11,557 bases of DNA from Planctomycetota bacterium (GTDB lineage: Bacteria > Planctomycetota > UBA1135): NCBI GenBank assembly GCA_022447335.1, contig JAKVCF010000071.1, forward strand, positions 1-11,557. The letters are read 5' to 3'. Positions 1-6,925 of this stretch are shown one piece after another. The first letter of the stretch is position 1; each line of letters starts with the position of its first letter. A program made the position numbers and the translations under genes. The notes under the pieces were generated by a model, which was given only the letters and a program-made list of their open reading frames with translations, was not told the origin of the DNA and did not search any database.

Positions 1-521
1 CGAACGTTCTGCGCTACTCTGACGATACGCTAGGCGCCTTCTTCGCTTCAATCCGCGATGAGCCGTGGTTTGAGAAAACCCTATTCGTCATCACAGCGGA
101 TCATGTCAGTGGCGTACGTGGAGGTGACCTTCCCATGCCCGAGCGATTCCGCGTGCCGTGCTTACTTCTGGGCCCAGGAATTGGGGCTGCGGTCGACCCG
201 CGCACTAGTTCGCAGCTTGACATATTGCCGACGATCGTCGAGGAGCTCGGTTGGGATGCTGCTTATTCTGGCTTGGGCCGTTCGCTACTCGATGAGCGCG
301 AGCCGAGCAACCATGGTGCGATGATGGTGATCGGTGATGATGCGGTTATGCGCAAGGAGGGCCCGTCGTGGTTAGTGCGCAATATCAAGCGTCGGCTAAT
401 CAGCCAGGGTGGAGAAGAGCTCGACGAGTTGGAGTTGCGTTTGCAGGCGAACTGGCAGCTGGCCCTACGCTTGCTCGCAGATAATCGGGTCTTTCCAGGG
501 CCCGAGAGCCTGGACAACTAA
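1..521 (+). CDS. LTA-synthase/sulfatase-like phosphotransferase, C-terminal part
   Basis: This is the last 172 codons of a gene whose start lies left of the window; the frame is open from base 3 to the TAA at 519-521. The fragment reads like the C-terminal half of the lipoteichoic acid synthase / phosphoglycerol transferase branch of the alkaline phosphatase superfamily. It has the YSDDTLGAFFASIRDEPWF stretch (fragment residues 5-23), the metal-binding VITADH motif (29-34), then a VPCLLLGPGI strand and SQLDILPTIVEELG (70-83), the usual 'SxxDIxPTI' element. Family members are membrane-anchored enzymes that use a nucleophilic Thr and divalent metal outside the cytoplasm to transfer phosphoglycerol or hydrolyse phosphate or sulfate esters. 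The nucleophile and any membrane helices would be upstream, so the substrate cannot be assigned. A true sulfatase is the main alternative. The end overlaps the convergent lipoprotein gene by 4 bases. Confidence 0.8.
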   Translation, partial: NVLRYSDDTLGAFFASIRDEPWFEKTLFVITADHVSGVRGGDLPMPERFRVPCLLLGPGIGAAVDPRTSSQLDILPTIVEELGWDAAYSGLGRSLLDEREPSNHGAMMVIGDDAVMRKEGPSWLVRNIKRRLISQGGEELDELELRLQANWQLALRLLADNRVFPGPESLDN

Positions 522-988
522 CGACCGAAGGCGCGTGGTAGTCCAGGGGGGCGCTGTAGGTCCATTTCCCAGAAAGGGTCTGGTTCGATCTCAACGTGTA
601 GTGTTTGCCAGCCGTGGTGCGCAGCGGTCGGCCTGAGATCTATTTTCCAGCGACCAGTGGAACGCGGTTGCAGGATGTGATGGGCGCTCCATGATCCGTC
701 TGCTGCTCGCAACTGGAGAGTTCCAGCATAAGCATTCGTTCCTTTGCGGTTGGCGCGCAGCAAGAACTGCACGGCTTGGTCGCCAAGCGGACTTGTTACG
801 GTGGCGGTTTCTTCCTGCAGTTGACGGGTCAGGCCAGCTAGTTCGATTTTCTGGCCACCAGGGCCGAAGACCAAGGTGGTATAGAGCGCGCGCTCCCGTG
901 GGGGCAGCGTAGGGAAGTTCGAATCCTCGAGTGCGCCCTGACAGCCGATCAGTAGCAGAGTCCCGAGCAGGGGAAGTTGTAGTTTCAT
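518..988 (-). CDS. Putative small lipoprotein, function unknown
   Basis: The predicted protein has 156 residues. It opens with Met-Lys, then a leucine-rich hydrophobic stretch ending in the lipobox L13-I14-G15-C16, the signal for lipoprotein signal peptidase (SPase II), so export and N-terminal lipidation at Cys16 are predicted. The mature part has no domain I recognise. It looks like a short beta-rich protein (alternating hydrophobic strands around residues 36-110) with a Trp- and His-containing C-terminal half. I chose the ATG at 988; an in-frame GTG at 991 would add one Met. No Shine-Dalgarno sequence precedes either. The gene is divergent from lpdA, with 112 bases between starts, and its TAG overlaps the TAA of the sulfatase-like gene. 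The signal peptide and lipobox are the main evidence that this frame is real; overlapping frames show no comparable features. Confidence 0.7.
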   Translation of the reverse strand: MKLQLPLLGTLLLIGCQGALEDSNFPTLPPRERALYTTLVFGPGGQKIELAGLTRQLQEETATVTSPLGDQAVQFLLRANRKGTNAYAGTLQLRAADGSWSAHHILQPRSTGRWKIDLRPTAAHHGWQTLHVEIEPDPFWEMDLQRPPGLPRAFGR

Positions 989-1040
989 CACGTGGAGTGA
1001 GCTTCGATCGAGGCAAGGTCCATTGGCTTCAGCGCCATCC

Positions 1041-1046
1041 TATAAT
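1041..1046 (+). promoter_or_regulatory. Candidate -10 element upstream of lpdA
   Basis: A perfect TATAAT hexamer lies in the divergent gap between the lipoprotein and lpdA genes, 55 bases before the lpdA ATG. The position 17 bases upstream (1018-1023) has no recognisable -35 box. A TTGGCT at 1023-1028 would leave only a 12-base spacer. It is therefore a possible housekeeping promoter supported by one half-site only; transcription would start near 1052. Confidence 0.35.
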
Positions 1047-1100
1047 CCCTAGTTCGCGCACGTTCCTTCCTCTTTGAGCGGCGCCAAGCCTAGAGAATCT

Positions 1101-2501
1101 ATGTCCGTCAAGAAATGTGATGCCGTCGTTCTGGGAGCCGGTCCGGCCGGTTATGTGGCAGCTATTCGTTTGGCTCAGTTTGGCAAGAGTGTGATTTGCA
1201 TCGACGAGGACAACCTCGGTGGCACCTGCCTAAACTGGGGATGCATTCCTTCTAAGGCGCTGATCGCTGCTGGGCATTTTCTGGATCAGGTTCGCCATGC
1301 TTCGGACATGGGCTTTACTGTGGCCGATCCGGAGCTTGATCTTGACAAGCTGATCAGTTGGAAAGATTCGATCGTGAAGCGTCTGACTGGTGGCATCGGC
1401 ATGCTCTTTAAGAAGCGCGGTGTCGAGTGGGTCAAGGGTTCAGCAACCATTCAGGGTCCGAATACACTTTCGGTGCAGTCCGAAGAGGGTGTCGTGACCA
1501 TTCAGGCACGTGACATCGTGTTGGCCTCGGGTTCCGAGCCAGCAGGTATTCCAGGTTTTGACTTTGGCGATGACGTCTGGTCGAGCACCGAGGCGCTTTC
1601 GCCGAAGGAGCTCCCAAGCAAGCTGCTGATCATTGGCGGTGGTGTAATCGGCCTCGAACTCGGCATGTTTTACCAGCAGATCGGCTGCCAAGTGCGGGTG
1701 GTCGAGTACACAGATCAGATTCTTCCTGGCACTGATCCCGAGCTGGTCAAAGTAGTGCACCGCCGCGCCAAAAAGATGGGAATCCAGATTCACACCGGCG
1801 CCGCGGCACAGGGTTTCAGCAAGAAGGGCGGCTGTCTTTCGGTTGAGGTCAAGGTTGGAGAGAAGGCCGAATATTTTGATGCCGATAAGATCCTACTGAC
1901 TACCGGGCGCAAGCCGCGTACGACGGGCATCGGCCTCGAGAAGGTAGGCGTCAAGCTCAACCAGCGGGGTTTTATCGAAGTCGATGATCAGTGCCAAACT
2001 AAGGTGCCGCACGTGTGGGCGGTCGGTGACATCACCACGGGGCCGATGCTCGCGCACAAGGGTTCGGCGCAAGGCCTCGTCGCGGCAGGCGCGATTGCAC
2101 AGAAGCCGGGGGTGGCCTGGGATGACAAGATCGTTCCCTCAGTCATCTTTACCGATCCGGAAATCGCTTCGGCGGGCTTGAGCGAAGCTGAGGCAAAGGG
2201 CCTCGGCTACGAGATCAAGGTTGGCCGCTTCAATTTTGGCGCGAACGGCCGCGCGATGGCGTTGCATGCGACCGACGGCATGGTGAAAGTGGTCACCGAC
2301 GCTAAGGATGATCGCTTGCTGGGCGTTCACATGGTGGGGCCAAGCGTAACCGACATGATTTCTGAGGCCGTCGTGGCTATCGAAACCGGTTTGACAGCCG
2401 AAGATCTCGCGCTGTGTATCCATCCGCATCCGACCCTTGCTGAGGTCGTCATGGAGGCTGCCGAAGACGTGCACGGACTCTGCGTGCACTCGGTGAAGTA
2501 G
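1101..2501 (+). CDS. lpdA: Dihydrolipoyl dehydrogenase (E3)
   Basis: This 466-residue cytoplasmic flavoenzyme reoxidises dihydrolipoyl groups on the E2 or H proteins of 2-oxoacid dehydrogenase and glycine cleavage complexes, passing electrons through FAD to NAD+. All hallmark sites are present. They are the FAD-binding GAGPAG (12-17), the redox disulfide in GGTCLNWGCIPSK (Cys43 and Cys48), the NAD-binding GGGVIG (179-184), the second FAD motif VWAVGDI with Asp310, and the C-terminal HPHPTLAE with catalytic His443 and Glu448. Length is normal for the family. I start at the ATG at 1101, which places the FAD motif at the usual distance from the N-terminus and has a weak AGAG five bases upstream; an in-frame TTG at 1074 would add nine unconserved residues. 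lipB follows after 20 bases on the same strand, so the two are probably co-transcribed. Mercuric or glutathione reductase is excluded by the HPHPT-type dimer-interface motif and overall pattern. Confidence 0.97.
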   Translation: MSVKKCDAVVLGAGPAGYVAAIRLAQFGKSVICIDEDNLGGTCLNWGCIPSKALIAAGHFLDQVRHASDMGFTVADPELDLDKLISWKDSIVKRLTGGIGMLFKKRGVEWVKGSATIQGPNTLSVQSEEGVVTIQARDIVLASGSEPAGIPGFDFGDDVWSSTEALSPKELPSKLLIIGGGVIGLELGMFYQQIGCQVRVVEYTDQILPGTDPELVKVVHRRAKKMGIQIHTGAAAQGFSKKGGCLSVEVKVGEKAEYFDADKILLTTGRKPRTTGIGLEKVGVKLNQRGFIEVDDQCQTKVPHVWAVGDITTGPMLAHKGSAQGLVAAGAIAQKPGVAWDDKIVPSVIFTDPEIASAGLSEAEAKGLGYEIKVGRFNFGANGRAMALHATDGMVKVVTDAKDDRLLGVHMVGPSVTDMISEAVVAIETGLTAEDLALCIHPHPTLAEVVMEAAEDVHGLCVHSVK

Positions 2502-2521
2502 CCAAATCGATTGTAATCTGC

Positions 2522-3151
2522 ATGCGTTTTAGTCAATCCGCGCATCTCGAGGTCGAGGATCTGGGGCAAGCGGATTACCTCACTCTGGAGCGCCATATGT
2601 TTGCGGTGCTTGATGACGTTTTAGCGGGCGGACCCGATCGCCTGCTTGTTTGCGAGCCAGATCCGGTGCTGACCGTAGGGCGAGGTGCGCGTATCGCGGA
2701 TTACCGTAGCGCTGGAATCCCGGTGCACGAGGTCACTCGCGGGGGCAAGGTTACCTTCCACGGACCGGGGCAAATGGTGATCTGGCCGGTGATCGCTCTG
2801 GAGGGCGAGGCGCGCGATCTGCACGCCTATTTGCATGCGCTTGAGGAGGCGATCATTCTCGGGTTGCAGCAGCTGGGTGTGGTGGCTGGGCGCGATTCAC
2901 GCAATACCGGTGCTTGGATTGCCAAGAAGAAGGTGGCATCGGTCGGGGTTGCCGTGCGCCAATGGGTGGCTTACCACGGAGTAGCATTGAATGTTTCTAC
3001 CGATTTGAATTGGTTCCGGCGTTTCGATCCGTGCGGGTTGGAGTCGGAGTTGATGACTAACCTTCGGGTTGAGATGGGGCAGACGCCGGACTCAGAAGAA
3101 GTCCAAGGGGCTTTACTCGGTGCTTTCGAACAGGTACTTCGCCATGGATGA
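2522..3151 (+). CDS. lipB: Octanoyl-[ACP]:protein N-octanoyltransferase
   Basis: LipB transfers the octanoyl group from octanoyl-ACP to the lipoyl-domain lysine of E2 or glycine cleavage H proteins; LipA then inserts sulfur to give lipoate. The 209-residue protein has the family signature RGGKVTFHGPGQ (73-84), the acyl-pocket lysine in KKKVASVGV (probably Lys137), the YHGVALNV strand (151-158) and the catalytic cysteine in DPCGLES (Cys171). Length matches the usual 200-240 residues. The ATG at 2522 is preferred over the later Met codon at residue 26 because the N-terminal segment VEDLGQADYLTLERHMF aligns with the conserved start of the family; no Shine-Dalgarno sequence is visible. It lies 20 bases after lpdA, a sensible pairing because both proteins act on the same lipoylated domains. 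No lipA or lipoate ligase is in the window. Confidence 0.95.
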   Translation: MRFSQSAHLEVEDLGQADYLTLERHMFAVLDDVLAGGPDRLLVCEPDPVLTVGRGARIADYRSAGIPVHEVTRGGKVTFHGPGQMVIWPVIALEGEARDLHAYLHALEEAIILGLQQLGVVAGRDSRNTGAWIAKKKVASVGVAVRQWVAYHGVALNVSTDLNWFRRFDPCGLESELMTNLRVEMGQTPDSEEVQGALLGAFEQVLRHG

Positions 3152-3198
3152 GAATCGCCGGCTTACGTGCATGCGTTTTTCTCTAGTCGTACAGCTCG

Positions 3199-3414
3199 AT
3201 GCGATCTTCTGTCCGCGCTCGCGCGCTCTTCGAAAGGGTGCGTGGTAAGCCTCCAGCCGATGAGGAAGAGTTAGTTGAGCTGTTGCTGCGACTCAGTCAG
3301 CTGCTGAGCGATCACCCCGAGATCGTCGAGTTAGATTTCAATCCCTTCCTCGCGGGCTATCGTGGCGAGGGGAGTTGCGTTCTCGATATGCGGGTGCGCC
3401 TCGTGGGTGCGTAG
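3199..3414 (+). pseudogene. ATP-grasp acyl-CoA synthetase C-terminal fragment
   Basis: The 71 codons resemble the last part of the ATP-grasp domain of ADP-forming acetate/acyl-CoA synthetases and protein acetyltransferases. The cues are RVRGKPPADEEELVELLLRL (14-33), matching the family's 'G-x-RG-x-P-x-D' helix, and PEIVELDFNPFLA (40-52), matching the 'PEIxELDxNP' strand that supplies ATP/metal ligands. A complete domain would be about 200 residues longer and a full enzyme several hundred more, so this piece cannot be a synthetase. I see no matching sequence in any frame between lipB and this ORF. An in-frame TAG at 3184-3186 closes the frame on the 5' side, and an ATG at 3148 overlapping the lipB stop starts a 12-codon peptide ending at that TAG. 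It is either a decayed remnant or a small free-standing protein; the frame itself is intact, so the pseudogene call is uncertain. Confidence 0.5.
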
Positions 3415-3460
3415 GGAAGGCGCTGAAGAAGTCGGCAGGGGAGGCGTGCTCTAATCTTGG

Positions 3461-5272
3461 CTATTGAACGATCATGTCTACAGGTGGAGCCTGTGTGCGG
3501 ATCTGATCAGGTAAATCGGCAGTGACGACAATTCCGTATAACGTCGCTCCCTGGAGTGCCGAGTTATTTGGCACCTTTGTCGTAGCGCGCACAACCTCAC
3601 TAGTTGGTACGAATCCTGACCATCCAGGAAGTCTATACGTCGCCCTGTAGGCTTGGTCTTTGTTGGCGGGGATGTGTGTGCCTCCAACGATAATGCCTGG
3701 GCTGGTACCGAAGGATACCCAGCCCTGGTATACAGCGCCCAGCTCCCGTGGCATGTGCCAGTCCATGGTTAGTGTGCCACCTACGCTGGGGTGTGTGATG
3801 ACGACCACCCGAGTTTGGTCATGGAAAATCGTTGTATCACCGTCATTAGTGCGGTCTGGCGAGCCAAGGTCGCCGAGGCCATACGCGACACTGCCGCCGA
3901 CAAAGTTTGTAAGCACACCTGCGCTCAGTAGGTCTTTGCGCTCAGCACTCGTCCCGACTGCTCCTGGCCAAGAGATATCCCATTGCACTGAATCAAGTAT
4001 GAGGTTTCCATTAGCACTATCGCGAAGTGTAAGTTCATCGGCGGTATTGGCGAGTTGCATACTGCCTGCTGGCCACGCAATCTGTGGGCGGATGCCCCCG
4101 TTCGTTCCGGCGATCCCGGACGAAGCGATCACGCAAACCTCGCCCGCTTCAAGCCGCAGGCTTGTGGCGAGTTCCATGCGATCTGTGCTGCCGCCACTAA
4201 TTTCGACGCCGACTATTGATGCGGGGAGTCCTGTGCGGGCGCCGGCAAGTTCGATCCACTCTCCAGCGTCATCGGCGACAACCGTAGGATTGCGCTGGAA
4301 CTCCGAAATGACCAGTTCACCGGTCGCCAGGGCTGGTGGGGCGACTTCGTCGCAGTGTGCTGTCAAGTTGAGGCCTGTGGGGCCGCTCATAGACCAAGTT
4401 TGTCCATCACTCTTTAGAATGATTGAGCCGCCAGCATCGACAAACCCTGTGCCTCCCGTGCCTTCCGTGGTACTCCAGATAGGAATTACCCGATCCCAGC
4501 GGTTGAGGTTGTCTACAGCCTCCTGCCTTGGGAAACCGTACTGATTACCCGCCCCACAGCTGATGATTGCGGCTTCAGGTAGCACAGCGGACAAGAAATT
4601 CGGATTGGTCGAAGTATTTGAGCCATGGTGATTGATACGGAGTACATCAAGATCGCCGCAAATCGAAGCAACAGCAGATTCGACATCCGTAGTGCTATTG
4701 CCACCTCCTGTTAGATCACCACCGACAAATAGGTCAAAGTTTCCATACTCAATGCGCCAAGCAATTGAGGCAGAGTTTTCGTACTGGGCTGACCTTGAGA
4801 TGTCGACGCTGGCACCTCCAGCAATGGCACCCTCAACTACGAGACAGGTTGCTGTTGCACCGCCACCAAGTGAGACAACCTCTCCTGGAGTGACTGTCTG
4901 GCGTACACTCGAATACGTCGATCGGTAATCGTTAAAAGTATTTGTAGTTGGCGTGTTGGAGTCGCCACGATCTAGGCAGATAGTTGCTTGGATGCCAGCA
5001 TTCCAGACCTCGTCCAGGCCTCCGACATGGTCGGCGTGATAGTGGCTGACCGCGACGTAGTCGAGATTGCTTATGCCGAGACCTTGGAGATAGGGGACTA
5101 GCGTCGAGTTACCTTTTCCATTGTTTCCTCCATCGAAGAGGAAGGTGGTCCCGTCTGGTCCGATGATCAAGGTGCTGTCACCTTGTCCAACTTCGAGAAA
5201 GTGGACTTCTAGTTGCTGTGCCGAGGCCGGGCCGGCAAGGCATAGCGCCAATGTGGGGAGCAGTAGGCGCAT
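3461..5272 (-). CDS. Secreted ComEC-like metallo-beta-lactamase-fold protein with lamin-tail domain
   Basis: This 603-residue protein has a signal peptide (residues 1 to about 18, ending PASAQQ). Residues 19-300 form a metallo-beta-lactamase fold of the ComEC/Rec2 C-terminal type. Cues are VGQGDSTLI (28-36), the metal site SHYHADHVGG (76-85), the GGDL aspartate (Asp186) and INHHGS (213-218). Residues about 318-470 look like a lamin-tail domain: LVISEFQRNP, GEWIEL and LANTADELTLRD. Residues about 490-603 form a beta-rich C-terminal domain resembling the end of the calcium-loop protein upstream. Family knowledge points to a Zn- or Mn-dependent phosphodiesterase, perhaps an extracellular nuclease, because lamin-tail domains in bacteria often accompany exported nucleases; no substrate is proven. 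There are no ComEC membrane helices, so it is not a DNA channel. The ATG at 5272 begins directly with the signal peptide and has no Shine-Dalgarno sequence. It is 43 bases downstream of the VWA gene and probably co-transcribed. Confidence 0.85.
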   Translation of the reverse strand: MRLLLPTLALCLAGPASAQQLEVHFLEVGQGDSTLIIGPDGTTFLFDGGNNGKGNSTLVPYLQGLGISNLDYVAVSHYHADHVGGLDEVWNAGIQATICLDRGDSNTPTTNTFNDYRSTYSSVRQTVTPGEVVSLGGGATATCLVVEGAIAGGASVDISRSAQYENSASIAWRIEYGNFDLFVGGDLTGGGNSTTDVESAVASICGDLDVLRINHHGSNTSTNPNFLSAVLPEAAIISCGAGNQYGFPRQEAVDNLNRWDRVIPIWSTTEGTGGTGFVDAGGSIILKSDGQTWSMSGPTGLNLTAHCDEVAPPALATGELVISEFQRNPTVVADDAGEWIELAGARTGLPASIVGVEISGGSTDRMELATSLRLEAGEVCVIASSGIAGTNGGIRPQIAWPAGSMQLANTADELTLRDSANGNLILDSVQWDISWPGAVGTSAERKDLLSAGVLTNFVGGSVAYGLGDLGSPDRTNDGDTTIFHDQTRVVVITHPSVGGTLTMDWHMPRELGAVYQGWVSFGTSPGIIVGGTHIPANKDQAYRATYRLPGWSGFVPTSEVVRATTKVPNNSALQGATLYGIVVTADLPDQIRTQAPPVDMIVQ

Positions 5273-5315
5273 AATTGATAGGGGCTAAGGTCGTCCCACG
5301 CGAGTAGGCGGGAGC

Positions 5316-6869
5316 TTAGATCTTCACCATTTTACCACTGGTCATTTCGGCCAGCTGTTCCATGAAGCGGGCTTTATTTGCGCTTTTTCCAACGCAGACA
5401 GTGTGAATTCGAACTCCTGACCGCTCGTAGGTAAGTCGTAAGCCGTCGAGCATATGTGGGGGATAGGCATAGGATCCCCAGCTGCCTCCACCGTCAGAGA
5501 CGAAGACCAGGGTATCGATTCCCGGATCTAGTTGGGCCTCGCACAGGACGTCGTACATAGCAGAGGAAGGGCCAAAATCGAAGCGACGTAGGTAGTCGAT
5601 CGCTTTCTTTCTATTCTTCTTGTTGGCCGACACGGCCTCATCAAAGGGGCCCATGCTTTCTCGCACAATGATGCGCAGCTGCATCGTCGCTGAGTCTGGG
5701 TAGCGCGCAAGGAAACTTTCAAATTCATCCATCGCTGCGTCGGCGCAACGGCGACCGTCTTTGAGTTTGTCGTTCATCGAACCGGATCCATCGAGCACGA
5801 ATCCCACACGATGCGAGTCTAGAGGAATGCCAAAGTAGATCGCGACGGTGTCATCGTTTTCCCGTGATTTGGAGTAACCAGGCAACGATTTACTTTGCGT
5901 TGCTTGCGCAAGCCAATCTTGACCTTCTTCAGTCCACCACCGCTGCCAACGTTCGGGGGTGTGGCCCCACTGTTTGTCGGTCAGGAGGCGAAGTGCTTCG
6001 GCGTAGTCGGCAAGGTGCCGAGAAGGCATTTCCTCGTTGGCGCGCGTCAGTCCATGGATCAGGTGTGGGATACACTCGAAACCCATGCCATCCAGAGCGC
6101 TCTGCCACGCGGCGACGCGCTCGGACGAGTGTTCGGAAGCGACTGCCTGCTCAAGACGGTTTAGCCAAAGTGATCGAGCGGAGGACGAGCGGCGTACATG
6201 CGGCGCAAGCACGTGCAGAAACTGTGAGCGGTCCGCAGCAGACCTGGACTTGGCCGCTGCAAGTCTCATGGAAGCAACTTCTGTTTTGTTGGGAGTGAGC
6301 CACCGGTAACCCAGATAGGGCATGCCAGAGCTCAGTAGTGCTTCACGTACATCTTCGGAGCTCGTCTTTCGATCGAAGATGATGCGTCGCTGTGCCAACA
6401 AGCTTCCCACCGTATTTTGCCACTCACGCTGCAGTTCTGGTTTTAGCTTGCGAAAGTTATTGTCGAGCAGGGCAGAAGCGGGTGCGCTGGCTTCTCCACG
6501 ACGAAGAGCGCGTAGACAGGTGAGGCGGAGTAACGTGTCGGCCTTGCGGTCGGCTGCTGCATCCAAGAGCGGTCCAAGTTCCTCGTCGGATTCAGCTCGC
6601 ATCATGCCGGAGTAGAGCCAATCACGCAGGTGTACGCCCCCACGGATGTTCATTTTTTCGGCGTAGAGTTCGACACGCGCTTCCATGGCTTCAGGGTCGC
6701 GCACTTTGGCAAAGGCCTCGGAGGCGATGCTGGCTTCGTAGCCATCCTGGGTGCGGCGCAGCTCGTCGGCGAGCGACTTCCAATCTTGGGTGGGCGCAAG
6801 ACTGGCAAGTAGGAGCGTGCAAAGAGTGCTGATGATCACGAGGGCAAGGCCGCAGGAGTCGAAAGTCAA
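5316..6869 (-). CDS. Exported helical-region plus VWA-domain protein
   Basis: The predicted protein has 517 residues. An N-terminal hydrophobic segment (about 8-25) is a signal peptide or membrane anchor. Residues 30-330 are helical, rich in Leu, Ala and Arg, and resemble HEAT-like or other alpha-solenoid regions. Residues about 350-517 form a von Willebrand factor A domain with the metal-ion-dependent adhesion site DGSGS (360-364) and the third-loop aspartate in FVSDGGG (Asp459). The usual MIDAS threonine position reads GPSSAMYD (433-440), so Ser appears to replace Thr. Such proteins usually bind partners through a divalent metal; no enzymatic role is implied. The longest start is a TTG at 6869, which falls in the U-rich tail of the upstream terminator. 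A GTG at 6839 would leave a shorter signal peptide and may be the real start. Neither has a Shine-Dalgarno sequence. The MBL-fold gene follows after 43 bases. Confidence 0.85.
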   Translation of the reverse strand: MTFDSCGLALVIISTLCTLLLASLAPTQDWKSLADELRRTQDGYEASIASEAFAKVRDPEAMEARVELYAEKMNIRGGVHLRDWLYSGMMRAESDEELGPLLDAAADRKADTLLRLTCLRALRRGEASAPASALLDNNFRKLKPELQREWQNTVGSLLAQRRIIFDRKTSSEDVREALLSSGMPYLGYRWLTPNKTEVASMRLAAAKSRSAADRSQFLHVLAPHVRRSSSARSLWLNRLEQAVASEHSSERVAAWQSALDGMGFECIPHLIHGLTRANEEMPSRHLADYAEALRLLTDKQWGHTPERWQRWWTEEGQDWLAQATQSKSLPGYSKSRENDDTVAIYFGIPLDSHRVGFVLDGSGSMNDKLKDGRRCADAAMDEFESFLARYPDSATMQLRIIVRESMGPFDEAVSANKKNRKKAIDYLRRFDFGPSSAMYDVLCEAQLDPGIDTLVFVSDGGGSWGSYAYPPHMLDGLRLTYERSGVRIHTVCVGKSANKARFMEQLAEMTSGKMVKI

Positions 6870-6907
6870 AAGAAAGCGCGGAGGAGGCGCAGTGCGCCTC
6901 CTCCGCG
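6862..6907 (-). terminator. Rho-independent terminator after the calcium-loop protein gene
   Basis: A perfect 14-bp inverted repeat (CGCGGAGGAGGCGC, loop of 3, then its complement) occupies 6877-6907. Read on the minus strand it is followed by CTTTCTTTTGACTTT, a U-rich tail. It lies 18 bases beyond the TAA of the calcium-loop gene. The tail overlaps the TTG start proposed for the VWA gene. The plus strand has no T-tract after the hairpin, so it acts in the minus direction. Confidence 0.85.
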
Positions 6908-6925
6908 AGAGAGCGGGGAAACTGC

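Noticed and set aside
591..1016. Minus-strand frame of 141 codons overlapping the lipoprotein gene
   Set aside because: It has no signal, domain or ribosome site; the competing frame has a lipobox signal peptide.
3144..3248. Thirty-four-codon frame starting inside the end of lipB
   Set aside because: No similarity to any family, and it runs in another frame through the ATP-grasp fragment, which has recognisable motifs.
3660..4544. Long plus-strand open frame (294 codons) antisense to the MBL gene
   Set aside because: It is Ser/Pro-rich, low in complexity and has no domain; the minus frame has a signal peptide, metal site and lamin-tail motifs.
5294..5313. Six-bp hairpin (with a G-U pair) between the VWA and MBL genes as a terminator
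   Set aside because: Short stem, 8-base loop and no U-tract; more likely the two genes are read through.
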